Part shown: positions 34,557-34,655 of the stretch, piece after piece | Position numbering within the stretch: the first letter of the stretch is position 1 | Layout of the letters: each line of letters opens with the position of its first letter | From: Peptococcaceae bacterium | Lineage (GTDB): Bacteria > Bacillota > Desulfitobacteriia > Desulfitobacteriales > Desulfitobacteriaceae | Direction: 5' to 3' | Length of the DNA: 34,655 nucleotides | NCBI GenBank assembly: GCA_031289815.1 | Contig: JAITOS010000051.1 | Coordinates: 1 to 34,655 of the forward strand | The notes under the pieces: generated by a model | The model's database searches: none | What the model was told of the DNA's origin: nothing | Seen by the model: only the letters and a program-made list of their open reading frames with translations | Position numbers and translations under genes: made by a program

Positions 34557-34655
34557 TTATTGCTTTAGCTTCGTTGGTTTTTGGTTGCTTCCCGGTTTGC
34601 TTTCAGCTGGCTTGGGCTTGGAACGAGAGACTTTGCCTTTTGGGATAAGTCTCTC
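34557..34655 (-). CDS. C-terminal end of an unidentified protein with Lys/Pro/Ser-rich tail (partial)
   Basis: Minus strand open from window edge: ERLIPKGKVSRSKPKPAESKPGSNQKPTKLKQ*, followed by a terminator. Confidence 0.5.
   Translation of the reverse strand, partial: ERLIPKGKVSRSKPKPAESKPGSNQKPTKLKQ

Overview
This 34.7-kb window comes from an endospore-forming Firmicute; a gpr protease, a SASP-like ORF and YlbJ support that. Most of it is dense, co-oriented core genome. From left to right: a truncated beta-propeller-like CDS and degraded sequence; a PDZ-containing ComP/ComA-like two-component system; a SASP-like ORF convergent with gpr; rsmD and ylbJ; ackA; yceD-rpmF; fapR-plsX-fabH-fabK-fabD-fabG-acpP; a second FabK/NMO-like gene with fabF-rnc-smc-ftsY; a purine/methylthio salvage set (mtnP-like, mtnA, class II aldolase, mtaD); a 5-FTHF cyclo-ligase; a VanZ-like gene; recQ; cls; and nudC. 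The most interesting non-ordinary signals are: (1) a probable new type I toxin-antitoxin locus at 34.2-34.5 kb, encoding an unannotated 24-aa hydrophobic peptide with an SD-sequestering hairpin, convergent promoters, a shared bidirectional terminator, and nearly identical 5' leaders on both RNAs; (2) a dense intergenic cluster of DnaA boxes (4 perfect and 3 one-mismatch in 124 bp) at 28.1-28.2 kb, far from any dnaA in the window; (3) a FapR-like operator overlapping the fapR promoter, with a second identical copy 23 kb away; (4) a methylthio-purine salvage operon whose gene content and active-site residues suggest a deaminase/inosine-phosphorylase/aldolase shunt, with mtnP apparently starting at CTG. 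All calls come from reading the sequence and the supplied ORFs; no database search was run.
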